64,000 bases of DNA from Pomacea canaliculata (Eukaryota; Mollusca; Gastropoda; Architaenioglossa; Ampullariidae), in NCBI RefSeq assembly GCF_003073045.1, contig NC_037590.1, positions 44,060,296-44,124,295 on the forward strand. The letters are read 5' to 3'. Under the pieces are notes generated by a model, which was not told the DNA's origin, searched no databases, and saw only the letters and a list, made by a program, of their open reading frames with translations. The position numbers and the translations under genes were made by a program. Position 1 is the first letter of the stretch, and every line of letters starts with the position of its first letter. Shown piece by piece: positions 1 through 18,700 of this stretch.

Positions 1-655
1 TTTCACAGTGTCTTCCGAATCAACAGCCATGGATGCTTTATTTTAAATGTTGAAACGCCCGATTTTGCAAATGGTTTGAAAGATACTTCATGGGTCTTGT
101 ATGTCCGGAAAATTCGCGCATGTAGATTAACCAGGGCAACTTCAACCTGTGTTTAGGTCAATATAAATGTTATAAGACAAACTGTAAAACGATGTTGACG
201 AAGAGATGTCTGGTTGGGCTCCATGTTGGGAAGAGCAATGTTGTGTAGCTCGGTAAGGTCAGCCTTCGACTGACAATTATGGTCTCAGCGTTGGTGTTAG
301 GCATCTGTTATTGTTAAAGTGGGAAGGCCACACCTTACTCCATAGTCTTCTATGTTTGACATTGGCTGACGTGCTACAGGGACACTCTTTTGGTGACAAC
401 AGTACTTATAATTTGTATCTTTCTCAGAAAGCAAATCGTTGCATTGGCTGTTATTGAGGGGTGCAGAAATTACCATTATGCATTCGACTTAGAACTTACA
501 TTGCAAGTCTTTTATTGTTGGGTTGTTACTAATATAAAATGTGTGAAAACAGAACATGCGCGTGGACATCTGCATTCCTAAATAGTGTATTAGGATAGGT
601 TATGCATCAGGGAATTGTAGCTATTTAGCAAGCAAGAGATCTTTCATTTTAAATG
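1..655 (+). other. 3' flank of an upstream paralog of the NERD/ATPase gene
   Basis: This stretch aligns by eye, with small indels, to about 20010-20695, the sequence following the stop codon of the gene at 15712-19847. Shared landmarks include the phrase around 'ccatggatgctttatttt' (28-45 versus 20032-20050), 'caatataaatgtt' near 160 and the closing 'tttcattttaaa'. Because the match begins about 160 bases past the stop codon of the downstream gene, a second gene copy in the same orientation should end just left of the window. No coding sequence of that copy is visible here. Confidence 0.75.
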
Positions 656-670
656 GTTTATCCTACTTCT

Positions 671-770
671 NNNNNNNNNNNNNNNNNNNNNNNNNNNNNN
701 NNNNNNNNNNNNNNNNNNNNNNNNNNNNNNNNNNNNNNNNNNNNNNNNNNNNNNNNNNNNNNNNNNNNNN
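671..770. other. Assembly gap (100 N)
   Basis: Exactly 100 N, the usual placeholder for a gap of unknown size. The paralog 3' flank ends just before it, so the distance to the next sequence is unknown. Confidence 0.98.
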
Positions 771-3620
771 TTTTGCAGTTCTATGATATAAAACATCACC
801 AGTATGTCAGCCGTCGAGCAGACATGAGACGTACTGACTAATTCAGGTCCTTCCGCGTTATCTGCGGAGCACGTGACGTTCCCTAACGACCATGGCGTAA
901 AACTGCGTGAGTGAAAGTCCGCTCCTGACCTGCAGGTAGACCGCTGACCGGCGGAGGCGCCATGACTGGAACGAGACACCACACGCTCCGTGTCTGCGCC
1001 AGGCAAAGGTGGACATTCTTGAGTGATCGGGTGGGGCGCTCAGCGGATCCTCACGTGACAGTTTAGAGGCCAGCGCACATGAATGGTATTTAAGATATCC
1101 TATCATTGTTTGCACTAAGATTAAGATCTTTTATTGTCAAAGATAACACCCCGACGCACGCACGCCGGGTCTTACTTTACACAAGGGCATACACACAAGC
1201 AGGTTTTAAATAATAGGACACGCTACTAATGGAGAAGTGTATTTGACCGTTATTTTCTATTTTGGCATCTGTGGGCTCGGATACAGGATCCGTACTTATA
1301 CGTATTTGGTCAAGGTTGCGAACAAAAAACACGTACATAACAGTTTTAAAATCCTTCATTTGCAGGACTCGTAACACTTTTTAAATGTGGATGTTATTAA
1401 TCGCCAGCGAATAATAATTTAGCTGTGATAAGTCACAAATTCATAATTAATTTGTAGAGCGAACTTCTCTGTGGTGAATGTGAACTCGGTAGGTTGTGTG
1501 GCACGAATACTACAAATGAACGGACAGACAAGATACAGCCTGTCGTTTTCATGTTTAATGTGTAGGTAGACATCGGGCTTTCTCAACCTCGCATCTGACA
1601 AGAGAAGAGACACGCAGCAGCTTTGCTTTCCTCAACATCACATGACACTAAATTGCTCGGGTGGGTCCTCGGTGCACCCTACCTCAGTCTGGGTGTGGTC
1701 AGTCAGTGACAGTGACGAGTGACAGTGAAGTGACAGTGACATTGACAGTGGCAGTGACGCAGAAATCTGAATCTCACCATTAACAACCATTTTAAATCTA
1801 GACTGAAATGAATTTTTTTTCTTGTCTTAAAACACTTTGTAGCTTGTAATATTATGAGAACTCGTAGAAAAATACACGCACTGTTTGTCAACAGCTCTTT
1901 TAGGACACGAGTTTGAGGAGCGGGTTAGCTACCAGTGACGAAGGTGCCCAAAATATCTCATCGATGTACAAAGCACGGCCATCCTTTCTTGCCGACTACT
2001 CCAGGTTTCACGCGTCCCCACACTCTCGAGATGTTATCTCACCTGTGGCACGAGAACGAAAAGACATTTCAAACAGATGATCTCACCTGTAACGAGATGG
2101 GAAAGAAGATGCGCCGGCTATTAGGGGCGTTATCATGTGACAAGGGGAAACAACTCCGTGCCCCAAAAAAGACTTACTGCCCCCCTTTAGTGATGAAAGG
2201 ATGTATGTTTGCTTGGGTTTTTTTTTTTATTATTATTATTATTTTTTATGCTTGCTTTGTTTTTTGGGGGTTTTTTGTTTGTTTTTTTGTTTTGCTTTGT
2301 TTTTGGGGTTTTTTTGTTTGTTTTGTTTTTGTTTGTTTGTTTGTTGCTTTTTGCTGCTGCTGCTGGGAGCTGCTGCTGCTGCTGCTGCTCTGCTGCTGCT
2401 GCTGCTGCTGCTGCTGACAAATGCTGCTGCTGCTGCAGCTGTTTAAGGAAGGTATCGATGATGTGTATCTCTTCCCCTTTTCGCAATGTGGCTGTCAGGT
2501 ATACGCGGCGTAACAACTGTTCTAGCAGAAATATTTTTTTATGAGAGAATCTGCATGGTAGCTGCCTCCTCTTCCGCCAAGACTGAATTCTGACACTAAT
2601 CTTCACCTACTTTCGAGTCAAGTGTACTCAATGGCTTTCAGTGCTGCGAGATAATGAGACTTTTTCCCAAAAAGAAAATTGGATGCTGTCTCCTTACCCA
2701 AAAAGAGAACAGACCAGACATACAGGTCAGGTTTGGAGGGTCGGCAATGAGTTTCTAACAAAGCTCGCTCTCTCTCTCGTTCTCATTGAATATTCTCTCA
2801 AATTATGAGATTGTCCTCGTTTGTTTGGCCTTTGTTAAATTAATCCACACACTCGAGCTCCTTTACCAGTTTGCGCACACCACTAAGATGTTGACTGGAT
2901 GTTGCCAGACGACAACGATGTAGACCAAAGATCCTCCTGAGGTAGGAATCCAACGAACGGTGTGCAGGTGAGATCGGAGGAGCACACGCGCACAATTTAT
3001 GTGTTGGCGTGTGTGTATGTAGACAAATAAACACCACATCACTACACTTGCTGTAATGATTAGACTGTTCGTGGGTGGTCGTGTAATAGCTCGGTGTGGG
3101 GCGAGTGCGCATGTACGATGTCCTGCGGATATTTCCGATCTTAGGTTTGAAGGGTCAACATGGAGGGCTGCCAAGATGCATCATACACCGCCTACAAGTA
3201 AAGCCTCTCTGTGTAGGACATTTCTCCGCTCCTTACAAGGGAAATGGCTTGAGTCAGACCTATTCAGACTAACCTTACAGTGTGAATAACTGCAAGACAA
3301 TTTTTTATATATATCAAACCCATAGTGAAAATAAAAACATTTTATATTTTCCTGATTTACATAAACAAGAAGATACCGTCGGTCTACGAGCAGAACCATA
3401 TATTCTCTAGGGGAGTTGCATTTATATTGTGTGACTGTGTGTATTGATATGAAACCACAACACCTAATGTTTACTACCTACAGAACTCTTCATGTGACAA
3501 GAATTATAATGCGTCCATAGATTATGTGCTCATTGTGGAGGGAATATATATATATGGATGATGGATGACTGATGGGTAACCTTTAACTTGTCACCTCTGA
3601 CGCGCTCACCCAACGCTTAC
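771..3620. other. No gene recognised; simple repeats
   Basis: No convincing exon was found on either strand. It contains GTGACA-type repeats at about 1705-1760 and a T-rich plus CTG-rich tract at 2219-2440. The last exon or exons of the minus-strand chitinase-like gene should lie in this stretch, but I could not identify one that carries the expected GH18 C-terminal tryptophan motif. Confidence 0.6.
2219..2440. repeat. T-rich tract followed by CTG trinucleotide repeats
   Basis: About 130 bases of T/G homopolymer-like sequence (GTTTT and TTTTTG runs) run into interrupted CTG repeats at 2352-2440. All open frames across it encode only homopolymers (Cys, Ala, Leu, Gln), as expected of a microsatellite and not of a gene. 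Confidence 0.9.
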
Positions 3621-8726
<5,106 letters not shown>

Positions 8727-10266
8727 TTCGCCACAGAGTTACTGAAACAAAATGAACGATTCTCAACGATTAGTAATGATCTTAATTTTTAAGCCGTGTA
8801 AAGACGGACTCATTGACCAAAACATGGCTGATAGGAAAATAAAACTACTCCACTCTTGAAGAAGAGACACAGGTCCATAAGGAACCGAAAGAACTAAAAC
8901 TGATTTTATAAAAATGCGGTTTGTTTACGTGTGTGTGACGAGCTCACCTAATCTCACACACAAGTCATAGATAGTAAACATGGCGTCAAGAAAACAAACC
9001 GGGGCTGGTTAGTTTACCCTAAACTTGTGAGTGAGAATATCAAGTGTGTCATGTAAGATAAACTTAGAAAATTAATTTAGAATCGAATTAAAATGTCAAG
9101 AAACGTATTTGATTATTTAATTATAATGTAATGTTGTTCACTCATAAAGTATTGTCTGAAGGCAAGGGTGACACATTGAGAGACTGTAGGAAAAAAACAC
9201 GAATAAAGAAGTCTTTCCTATTTTGCCATCTTTCGATGACCATCTACTACAGTAAACAATTTCTGTATCGTCCGTGGTTAGACTTTTATTGCTAACCTTG
9301 AGAAAATTATACAAGACTAATTATTAAATGCTAAACTTTGGCTTTTAGATAACCCTATTAAATTATTTCATCGCAGATTTCTTAGGGAAATAATACTATT
9401 ATGGAGTCTCGTATGATAACCATCTGTCTACAAATAAACTTTTTATTGTAGGGCATTGGATGTTGGTCTTCCTGTGAGGACTAAATCATCGACATGTCCC
9501 CATCCCCCTATAATGTCTTTTTGTCATATTGCGGTAATCTTCTTCGTATCACTACTTCAGTAAGTTCCCTATTGTTTACTACAGACCGTCCTGGTCCCTT
9601 CTCCTAATGATTTGTTTGTTGTTACCACTGTGGTCACGTGTTCAATCAGTATTTTTCACTGACCCCAAGAAGGCGCCGCGTGCCTCTCATATGAGCGACA
9701 GTCATTCGATCTCTGTGATGTGAACTTCACAAACTTTCAAACTCTTAATTTATTGTTTACAGGGTGGCTGCTTTGCCACGATGTAGTCTTAGTTGCTGGC
9801 CAATGCCCCCCTACTACAATTTTAATTGATGAAAATATCATCAGGTTAATAATATTGACCTGATCTTTTCATTTTTGTTTCACTCCTCTCAAATAAAACA
9901 GATATTAAATGCCATCAGCTTGCAGCAGGTAAACCTGTAGACTCCATGTTTAACTTTCAATTGTTTACAAATGTCTGTATTGTATGTTAACCTTCTGCTT
10001 GTAATAACAAGTTTACAAAAAAAGCACATTGGGAAAATCGCAAACAAACAGAATGGGGAAAATGTTTATTTCATAAAACACTTGATTTCGCGAAACTTGT
10101 CGGTGACAACACCAATGAGAAAGGGGAACAATAATTCTACACATGACAAAATCTCATGAGGACGACTTCACAACCATTCACTCCATTCACATTCACACTG
10201 AAGGTGCGACAATCGTACACAGGTGTCGCCAACACCTGAGAAGAGGAAGAAAGCGGCGAGCTGTCG

Positions 10267-10497
10267 TTAATAGACGATAATGACATTTTTCATCAGATAA
10301 GGATTTCTGGGAAGCAGAGAACGAAGAAAGCAGATGTTGTTGATACCCGGATCACTCAGGTCTTCCTGCAAGTCTCGATGGCGACATCCTGGTGAAGAAG
10401 TGGCTGCGGTGACAACATCGATGTTCTCCCGCTGCGCCATACAGTCGTTCCTAGAACTTGGACTGATTACAGGAGAACACTTCCCACATGAACACGT
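10267..10497 (-). CDS. Possible terminal exon of an unrecognised Cys-containing protein
   Basis: Following an acceptor (cttctttcag) the minus strand stays open for 76 codons to TAA at 10267, with third-position C/G preference. The start reads TCSCGKCSPVISPS; later pieces are NDCMAQRENIDVV, SPGCRHRDLQ and the end KNVIIVY. Five cysteines give it the look of a small secreted or cysteine-rich domain, but I do not recognise a family and found no upstream exon. It may be spurious. Confidence 0.25.
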   Translation of the reverse strand, partial: TCSCGKCSPVISPSSRNDCMAQRENIDVVTAATSSPGCRHRDLQEDLSDPGINNICFLRSLLPRNPYLMKNVIIVY

Positions 10498-10829
10498 CTG
10501 AAAGAAGTTTAAGGAAGCGAATTGCACGACACATTTCATGAATACACTCTTGTCGAGAACTGGTAACTTTGAAGTGTGGGTGATTATCATAGACTCGTAA
10601 CAGGCAATACACGATCTGGCGGGTGACTGCACTTAATAAGTCATGTGTGACAAACTCTACAATGACTAATGATTGACAGTAATGCGAGGAAACTGGGTGG
10701 ATAATTGGTAATGTAAGGAAGGGTATCACGTGTTCCAGTATTAAAAACTTTGTCTTGTTAAGGTTCACATGTAATTTAGCGAGCAACTCTGTGCAGCAAC
10801 CCGTATGCACTAATGCATGCACTCGTGGT

Positions 10830-10935
10830 GAGATCTCACACCCACTCACACCCACAGACCCATACACATGCACACACACATGCAGACACACACGCAAACG
10901 CACGGACACGCACACAGACACATATGCATATGCAC
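10830..10935. repeat. CA-rich microsatellite
   Basis: Degenerate CACACA and CACGCA repeats with interspersed TG. The open frames on both strands over it are repeat-driven. Confidence 0.85.
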
Positions 10936-12769
10936 ACGAGAGCGTGCGAGTTCAATGGGTGAGAAAAGGAAAATGACAGAGAAGATGTGAAAGGCCTACA
11001 AATGAAGAAGCGATGAATGAAAAAGAAAAGTAGGAAATACTGTGGAAGACATTCAAGAAGTGCATGTCCGGAGTCGGTGGAGTGAGCACGCGAGCAGCCA
11101 ACTGTGACATTGTTCAGTCTCCGGTTCTTCCCGCTCAACGATTGCAAGAAAAGTCAGTCTGTCCTCATTGTGAGTTATCCGTTACTACACACACGATAGC
11201 GACTTCATTCAGACATTTCCTTTTTTCTGATCAACTTGTATGTTTTAAAGTTTATTTCTTTTTTTTTTCCTTGTACTAAGTAGATTAACTAAGTTTCGCA
11301 ACCATGCCCGAGTACACTGCGAGTGTTTCATTGACCGACTTACTCAGACTGGGAATTCCCTGTATGTGTGTGTTGCAGGGTGACTTGCTATAAAGTCTTC
11401 TGTTTGTCACAGTGTGCTAGTCTCTGGAGGACAGGCAATCTTATCAAGGCGATCGACTCACAAGTTATACCAGGTGAGATAGTACAAACTAGCAGACTTG
11501 TTGCTCTGACCTTTGACCGAAGAAACAGCGGATACTAAAATGTGCTTAATAGACAAAAAATCCGACTTGTGACATGAATGTAAACAAAGACTGTTCTCAG
11601 TATTATAAAATAATATGACACATTGTGCTGAGGCTGATTCGTCTCATGTAATAATCATGTGTAGAGGGAAATAATTTAAAGATATAATGACTAATGTGTG
11701 ATTGTCAGAGACATGTACCATCAACTCTATGAAAAGATTCAACGGATGCTTCTGTCATCAAAAACATTTTGAACTATAATCAACTGATTGACCAAAAATA
11801 TTGAAGACAAATTACGATCTCCCTTGACAGAAATTGTAGACAACTTCAGAGATGTAGTGTAAAGACCTGTGTAGGCGTAGTTACAATAAGTGGTGGATGC
11901 TAGTGTTAACGCAATGACTAACATTGTTTACCAATGGTGATGATGGTGATGATGGTGATGGTGGTGGTTATTGTGCCATTTCTGTATTTTCTGAGTGTTG
12001 ACACTTCACCTGATCGTCTGTGCCTGCCACGACGACAAATCCGGTACAGTCCCAGTCCCGTGTGTTTTGCTCCTTGAGGACATGTTTGCTTTGTGTCTTA
12101 TGCCGGGCTGGCTTGTTTCTGATCTTGTTTTTCTAGTCTTCATCTACTCGACAACCTCGAGCATCTTCTTACTTCACTAATAGAATGAGTAAGCCACGTG
12201 ACTGCTCTTGCCGCTCCTCTAAGTACACTGTACACTGTACACGGTCATCACAGACACGGGCTCGGGTGTCGTGTGGACATGTTGTGGGGTGGCTGCCACC
12301 TCCACTTACAGGTCTTTGTTTGCATTTGAAGATGTGGGGTGGCTGCCACTTGTTTGTGTCTTATTTACATTTGAAGACGAGCCTCCACATCAAGTTTCCG
12401 TGTTGATGATGCTAGTGATAATCCTCAGAAAACGTGGAATACATTCTCGAGGAGAGAGAGTTCTCCTGCTTGTAAACTGTACATAGCAAGTGAGCGGGAG
12501 AGAGAATGCAACAGAACTAATACATACTGAAATACAGAAATAACAAATAAACACTTTTAAATCCTGTTCCCTCTGCCAGTGTCAAACTGTTTTGCTGCGA
12601 CCAATGATCACGTGCAGCGGCTCTGTCTAGAAATCCCTCCTCGTCTCCCTCATCTTCTTCCCTGTATTCTGTCTGTTTGGGTGTTAACTAAAAGCTCTTT
12701 AATCCCGCATTTAGTGGTGGAAAAATGTGTTATAGAAATAAATAATATTTTTATCAGTCTCTCTTTCTA

Positions 12770-12960
12770 TATATTTAGCTATCCATCTACCTTTCCATTC
12801 ATCAGTCCATCTACCTCTCTGTCTATTTATCTATTTATCCATCTTTCTATCCATTCATTTATCCTCCTGTCTATTCATTCATCTATTTCTCTATCGATTC
12901 ATCTCTCTACGGTCAATTTATTTCTATGTCTACCTGTCTATTCGCCCATCCATTCCTCCG
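12770..12960. repeat. ATCT/ATCC tetranucleotide microsatellite
   Basis: A degenerate run of CATC, TATC and TTCATC units. The apparent Ser/Ile/His-rich frame through it is not credible as a protein. Confidence 0.85.
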
Positions 12961-13074
12961 CAAGAACCATAACTAAGCAAAACTTTCTGTAAACAAACTG
13001 ATCCGCTTCTTAATTTTCCGCAACATAAACAATTTTATTCTTTGTGAAGATTTAGACTGTGCCAGGGCAGGTGC

Positions 13075-13207
13075 CTTCACTAGCAACCTAGCAACCTAGC
13101 ACTAGCAACCTAGCGACCTTACACTAACAACCTAGCAACCTAACACTAACAACCTAGCAACCTAGCACTAGCAACCTAGCAACCTAACACTAACAACCTA
13201 GCAACCA
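13075..13207. repeat. Minisatellite of AACCTAGC-type units
   Basis: Repeated phrases 'ctagcaac', 'cactagcaacctagcaac' and 'cactaacaacctagcaac' form a short tandem array of 8- to 18-base units. It is not a canonical telomere repeat. Confidence 0.9.
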
Positions 13208-13339
13208 AACGCTTGTCAGGCTGAGTGCAGGTGTACTTACAGGAGGAAATCACCGTGACAGTACTGATTGGCAGCACATGATAACTTCCTTCTAAAATCA
13301 AATAGTTTGGGGGAGCTTTTACTTATCTAACCTCGAGCT

Positions 13340-13525
13340 ACAATCAATATAGAGCAGTATACAGCAGTACAGAGCAGTATACAGCAGTATATAGCAGTAT
13401 AGATCAGTATACAGCAGTACAGAGCAGCATATAGCATAGATCAGTATACAGCAGTACAAAGCAGCTTATAGCAGTATAGATCAGTCTATAGCAGCATATA
13501 GCAGTATACAGCAGTCCTATACAAC
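13340..13525. repeat. Minisatellite of AGCAGTATA-type units
   Basis: Tandem units of about 10 bases such as agcagtatac, agcagtacag and agatcagtat. It is close to, but distinct from, the AACCTAGC array just upstream. Confidence 0.9.
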
Positions 13526-15711
13526 GTCCATGCTACAGGCCAGGGTGACTCACTGTATATATATATACCTTCACTCCGTGTACTCTCATTCTCTCCGGTC
13601 TTCTCGCCTCAGAGAAACGAAAGTAACATTTTATTTACCCGGAAATACAGACCTGAAAGATGTGAAAGTCTTTCAGTGCAGACAAAGTCCAGTGTCTGTG
13701 AGGTCAGCGACGACAGCGACTTGACTATCAGTGAACAGTGAAATCGAAACTACAGCTGGAGTTTGTTTGGGTTTTTTGTTTAAATCTCATTCAATTATAA
13801 AAATGACAGAATTTTTAATATGAATGTTTTTTTCCCCGAAAGTTTTCCTGGTAATAAAATATTCGTGGTGCTGTTTAAAGCACAGGAAAGCGGCAAATGA
13901 GGGGAAAAGAATATGTTAATATGTTAATTGTGAGCGTCCGGCAGGAGGTTATTAGAACAGCCGGCTGTGCGTGTAGTTGGCATTTCAACGGCGCGACAAC
14001 ACCGGAGACAGAGAATACCACAGTGTACTTGTTTATATATTACATCCTTGTGAGTATTTCTCATGGTAAGTTCCATTTGTAGCAGCTGAGTCGGTAAGAA
14101 GCTATTTATCATAGCAACAACTTTCAGTTTAGAGGATTTTATTTAATTATCGTATGGTTTCATTTTTGTGTTGGGTGGTCTTCCTTATTTGAAATCTTGA
14201 CACTGTGTCAACACATGTGGCTATGCTAACCACTTTATCTCCGAATTCAAGTGGCCAAGCTAAGGGGCACACAGGGGCACACAGGGGCACACTAGCTGTG
14301 CTTCTCACAGCAAACACTGTGAGCGTTCAGGAAACTGTTAGTAGTCTCTCAGTCTGATGTTAGAGATGTTACAGTATCTCTGGGCCAGATTCTGATGAGG
14401 GCGAGGCCCCATCTCACCCTCCTGCATGTCCTTCTTCAACCAGGAGAGGTGTCAGGTATAAACACATTTAACAGTTGAGTCGCAGGGGGAAGTACACTGC
14501 GCCTGACGGGTATTGAAACGACTAGTGCGCGCTTCCTCGGGGTGCAGACGAACAGCTCAACGGACAGATAAGTCTAGGTGAATATGCGAAAGTTTGAAAA
14601 ATTAAGTGAGCGATATTATTAACACATTATCTGTCTCTCTGTCTCTCACACATACACAACACAGACATGAAGAGAGAGAATGTGAACAGAAAGACATAGG
14701 CGGGGTGAGAGATGGAGGCAGAGAAGGATAAAGAACACACAGATGCGAATCGTTACTGAGCGGCTGTGGACAGAGTTTCATGACAGTTTTAGTTGTTAAT
14801 TAACCAGCCCTCTGAATTCCTGTGAATGAGAAAATTGTTTCTATTTCCCAGTAGTGAAGTCCCGCCTTAGTAGCTGAGAAATTAGAGCTTCTCTGTAACT
14901 GTCTCTCAAGTGAAAACCTTTCCTACCGGGAACTCAGGCTGTCCACCCGGATATATGGTCGTAAGCGTTTATAAAACGTTTAATGAAATGTTATCAGAGT
15001 AGCTGTCATTCTGTGTATGTGTGTAACTATTTCGCAAATTTCTGTTTGCCTGTCTCTTGTTTCTTTCGTTCCCCTCCCAAACATCTACATGTGGATGATA
15101 GATGTGAACAGCCTCAAACATCTGGACTGTCTTCGCTGCCAGACGACAGTCAGGAGTCACACTAACCTGCACCCACCAACAGGGTTTTGCTGTGTGGTCT
15201 GTGAGTCAGGATTGGATTTCAACTCTTATCAGTGCTAAACATTCAAGCTCTTGCCAAACATTCCAGCTCTTGTCAACAGCTACTCTGTTCCACAACAGAA
15301 GAATCTACCATTCCATATTCCTAATGACGGACATTATCCTAGCCTCAAATTACCAAACTGAAATGTCTTTCATCTAAATTTCGAGCCTGTGGTCTGACTC
15401 ACTATCGTGTGCTCGCACGTGCATCGCATGCTGATGGTGTTATATCTGTTTTCAAACGCGGAAATTCAGGCGACAATTAGTTGCTGTTCCTGTCAGTAGC
15501 GGGGGTGGGGAGCAGCAACTCTCTCTCTCGAGACAGTGACTCCGTGACCTCTGTAATTATGTGGCAAAAGCAGGAAGTGTTGCATATTGCAATGTACCCG
15601 TCATTTTGTGAGCAGGACACAAGCTGACGAGGAGGCCCAGCGTGTGCTTGAGGACAATTCACAGGACAAGACTTCATTTCCGATGGAGAACAAACACCCA
15701 AGACGACGACC

Positions 15712-18700
15712 ATGTCGGTAAGTTACAGTTAAAGAACTCCTAGAGACACTTGCGATATTTTTCTTGTCTAATATTTCGTGAGGTAAATGTCTAAGGGATT
15801 GAGGGTCTGAACTAGAAAACATTTTTGAGAATAATTGACTAAGAAATTGGCATGTCCTCAATGTAACTGTATTTACTCCTGCAGGCTAAGAGACGCCGCA
15901 AGAAGAAAAACAACCAGCTCATGTTGTCCAGAAAGGGAGAGAAGCGCTCCCTGCAGGACTGGACTATGCTGGACGCCGAGACTCTCTTCCCTCACCTGGG
16001 CGAGCAGACGTACCGCGTCCCTCCCGTGTACTTCAACCGCCAAAACGTTGTCCTGCAGGACGAGCACAACATCTACGGCACACCGACCGGAAGTACAGTC
16101 AACGGCTGCATTGCGCATGACGGGGTGAAGTCAGACGACAACGTGGCGGACACAGAACCCAGCGGGGACTCTTTGTCTGACGAAGAGGCACAGGAGAGTG
16201 CTGACAAGGGCTACACAAACGGTTACACTCTCGACAGCTGCAATCAAACTCCCGGCAAGAAACGGAAGCTGGCTGTACTGCGAGAAGTCTGCGAGAACGG
16301 ATGCGGGGAGGCGATAGGCTGCGAAGTTAAAGTAAGTAGGGATGTGTCCACCAACCTTAAACAGACGTCGCCGCAGGAGAAAGAATGTGGACAAACCCAG
16401 TCCCACCCCGAACTGTGGAGACAGGAGAAAGTGCGAGTGCTTGTCCCTCCGCAGGAGAGCCAGGTGCGACGAGACAAGGCCTGTCACGTGTGCTGGACAC
16501 AATGGAGTACCTGAGCCGGCAGCTGCAGCAGCAGCACCAGAAGCCACTCTTCATTGTCAGCAGCATCAGCTACGACAACTACCTCAGCCGCCTGCCGGCG
16601 CGGTCAGCGGCGAGTTTCAAGGTGCCCCGCCCCCAGGACGTGGCTAAGCGCGGCCAGCTGGACATCCTGGTCCTCCACGAACGAGCAGGTGTCATCCTTG
16701 TACAGGTAAGCTCCCCTTAGCACAGGTCTTCTCACGTCACCAATATCATTCCTTGAAGGCGGATCACAAGCTTGACATGGCGGTCCGGTAAATTATGCAC
16801 TCGCTTATAGGACGGCAGTGAAAGTCGGAAGGTTGTGGATTCGGATCTTATCTCGGGGCATCATTACCATCACTAGCACCCCTTTACATTGCTATCCGTC
16901 GGGGGTTTATCCCTTGTTCCGCTTTCCATTTCCTCAATAGTACGAAGTCAACCTAATCAAAGGGAGGTAAGACATGCTGTCACTTGACCCTTCTTCCCAC
17001 ATCCGTTAACCTGCGGATTGCTTTTAAAAAAAATAGGAGACTTGCATTATCAGGGTATACGATGACACTTTTCCCTTTTTAAAAAGTTGATAAACGCACG
17101 CGGTCAGGTAGTTTACGCAGAGTTCTTGTCTCATGGCTTTAAGTCTGACCTTTGGCATCGTCACTCGCAGGTCAAGGCTGTGGGAGACAACCTGGCTTCC
17201 TGGAACGCCACGCCGGCCGACGCCGAGCAAGCCATCGCTCGCATGGTGGACCGTGCCGTGAACCAACTGGACCGCGACCAAAAGGTCTTCAATCACGTGC
17301 TGAAAGACCTTGACCCTATCCCACCCTTCAGCCGAGTGGTGGCCTTGCCCTTCGTCGATAGGCAGGCCTTAGAAAAGGTGAGTGTCTTTTTATGTTTTGA
17401 GGGCGGTGAGATGGTGTGATCAGACTAAAGCTGAGACTGACCTATGAAAGTTCAATACCGTCAATATTGATGATGATGATGAGGAGGAGGAGGAGGAGGA
17501 AGATGTGGAGGAGGAGGATGAACATGATGATGATGATGATGATGATGATGATGCCATCTTTCCCATAAGCCGATTACTGGTCGCAGAGTTACATTAATAG
17601 TCTGTGTCTAATCCGCCAGGTACGGCATCTCGGTCAGGTGACTTGGGAAGATGTGAAGTTCCTGTGCCAGGACGACATCGAGGCTTGTGCTGGTGAGTGT
17701 TGTCTGCTGAGCCGAGTCAAGCACATCCCAGAGTTCTGCCAGGAGCATGCGGCTCATGACGATGCCAAGCTCCTGCTCACCTGGTGGCGTCGCACCTTTG
17801 ACCTCGACACGACTAGACTCAGTGTGCAGCAGCAGAAAGATGGTGGTGGGCAGGTAAGCCCCGAGACGCTTGGAAAACTGTATTATATGTACATGGATGT
17901 TATTCTATTTACTCAATGCCTCCTTTTCTTGTTAAACTGCGTGTCGATGACGATGGACTACCTGCCCTCACCCTCTACTCCACTGTAACATGTTTGTGGG
18001 CAGAGTGTGCGGCCTGCTGTCGTCGCTGCAGGTGCAGAACATCAGCAAGATGCGCGTGGAGGTGCGCACGTACGGCCAGGCTGTCAGCGAGACCGCAGCA
18101 CGCGCCACGTCATCCTTCCTGACTCCCGACCACTCGCAGGTGCTGCGGCGCCGTGACGACTTCCTCATCCTGGCAGGTCCACCTGGTGCCGGCAAGACGA
18201 TGCTGCTGACTCTCAAGGCGCGCCAGTGGCTGGTGGCTGGCCGCTTCGTGGTCGTCCTCAACATGGGTCGGCAGGAATCCGGCTTTCCTCGAGCCTACAC
18301 GCTTCAGAAGGCAGTCAACTGCGACCTCCCCAACGGCACTCTCAAGGCCGCCAGGATGAACATCGGCTTGTGCAACATCTCGTTAGAAATGTTGGAACAA
18401 ACGGTTGGGACGGAACTCGCTCGCTTGACTGAAGATCTCATGATCTCTCTTCAGACTGAAAGCTCGTTCTCCAAGGAGTACGCAGTAAAGCTGAAAGATG
18501 ATATAGAAAGGGGGAGAGGATATATTTGCTTCATAGTTGACGAGGTACTTCCAGACCTCGAGAAGTTCGTGAGGGTCAGGAAGCTCCTGGAGGTGATTTC
18601 CGGGAGGCCGGAGACTCGGTGCGTGTGGTGGGGCACCACGGGGTTGGTGGAAGAGGGCGCTTGGCAGAGGTACTCCCTCGTGACGATGAAGAGCGTGTTG

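Larger units (their letters stand above)
8727..15600. other. Long intergenic region; repeats and one weak exon candidate
   Basis: About 6.9 kb between the chitinase-like gene and the NERD/ATPase gene, which are arranged back to back, so both promoters must lie in it. I see microsatellites and minisatellites (listed separately) and one low-confidence minus-strand exon at 10267-10497. Other open frames are short, biased by repeats, or lack splice context. Confidence 0.6.

Noticed and set aside
2187-2606. Long open frames rich in Leu, Ala, Cys or Gln
   Set aside because: They are translations of the T-rich and CTG repeats; all frames stay open over the tract and none has splice or start context.
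2830-3180. Last exon of the chitinase-like gene (frames with ILAALHVDPSN or VVVWQHPVN)
   Set aside because: Neither shows the expected GAMVWxLDxDD motif or a matching splice phase.
12579-12992. 137-residue Ser/Ile/His-rich frame
   Set aside because: Most of it reads through an ATCT/ATCC microsatellite.
13075-13207. Telomere-like or CRISPR-like short repeats
   Set aside because: Units of AACCTAGC type are directly tandem with no unique spacers and do not match TTAGGG; this is an ordinary minisatellite.
16342-16647. Arg- and Ala-rich frame over the NERD/ATPase gene
   Set aside because: It is a shadow of the coding exons in another frame, with no conserved motifs.
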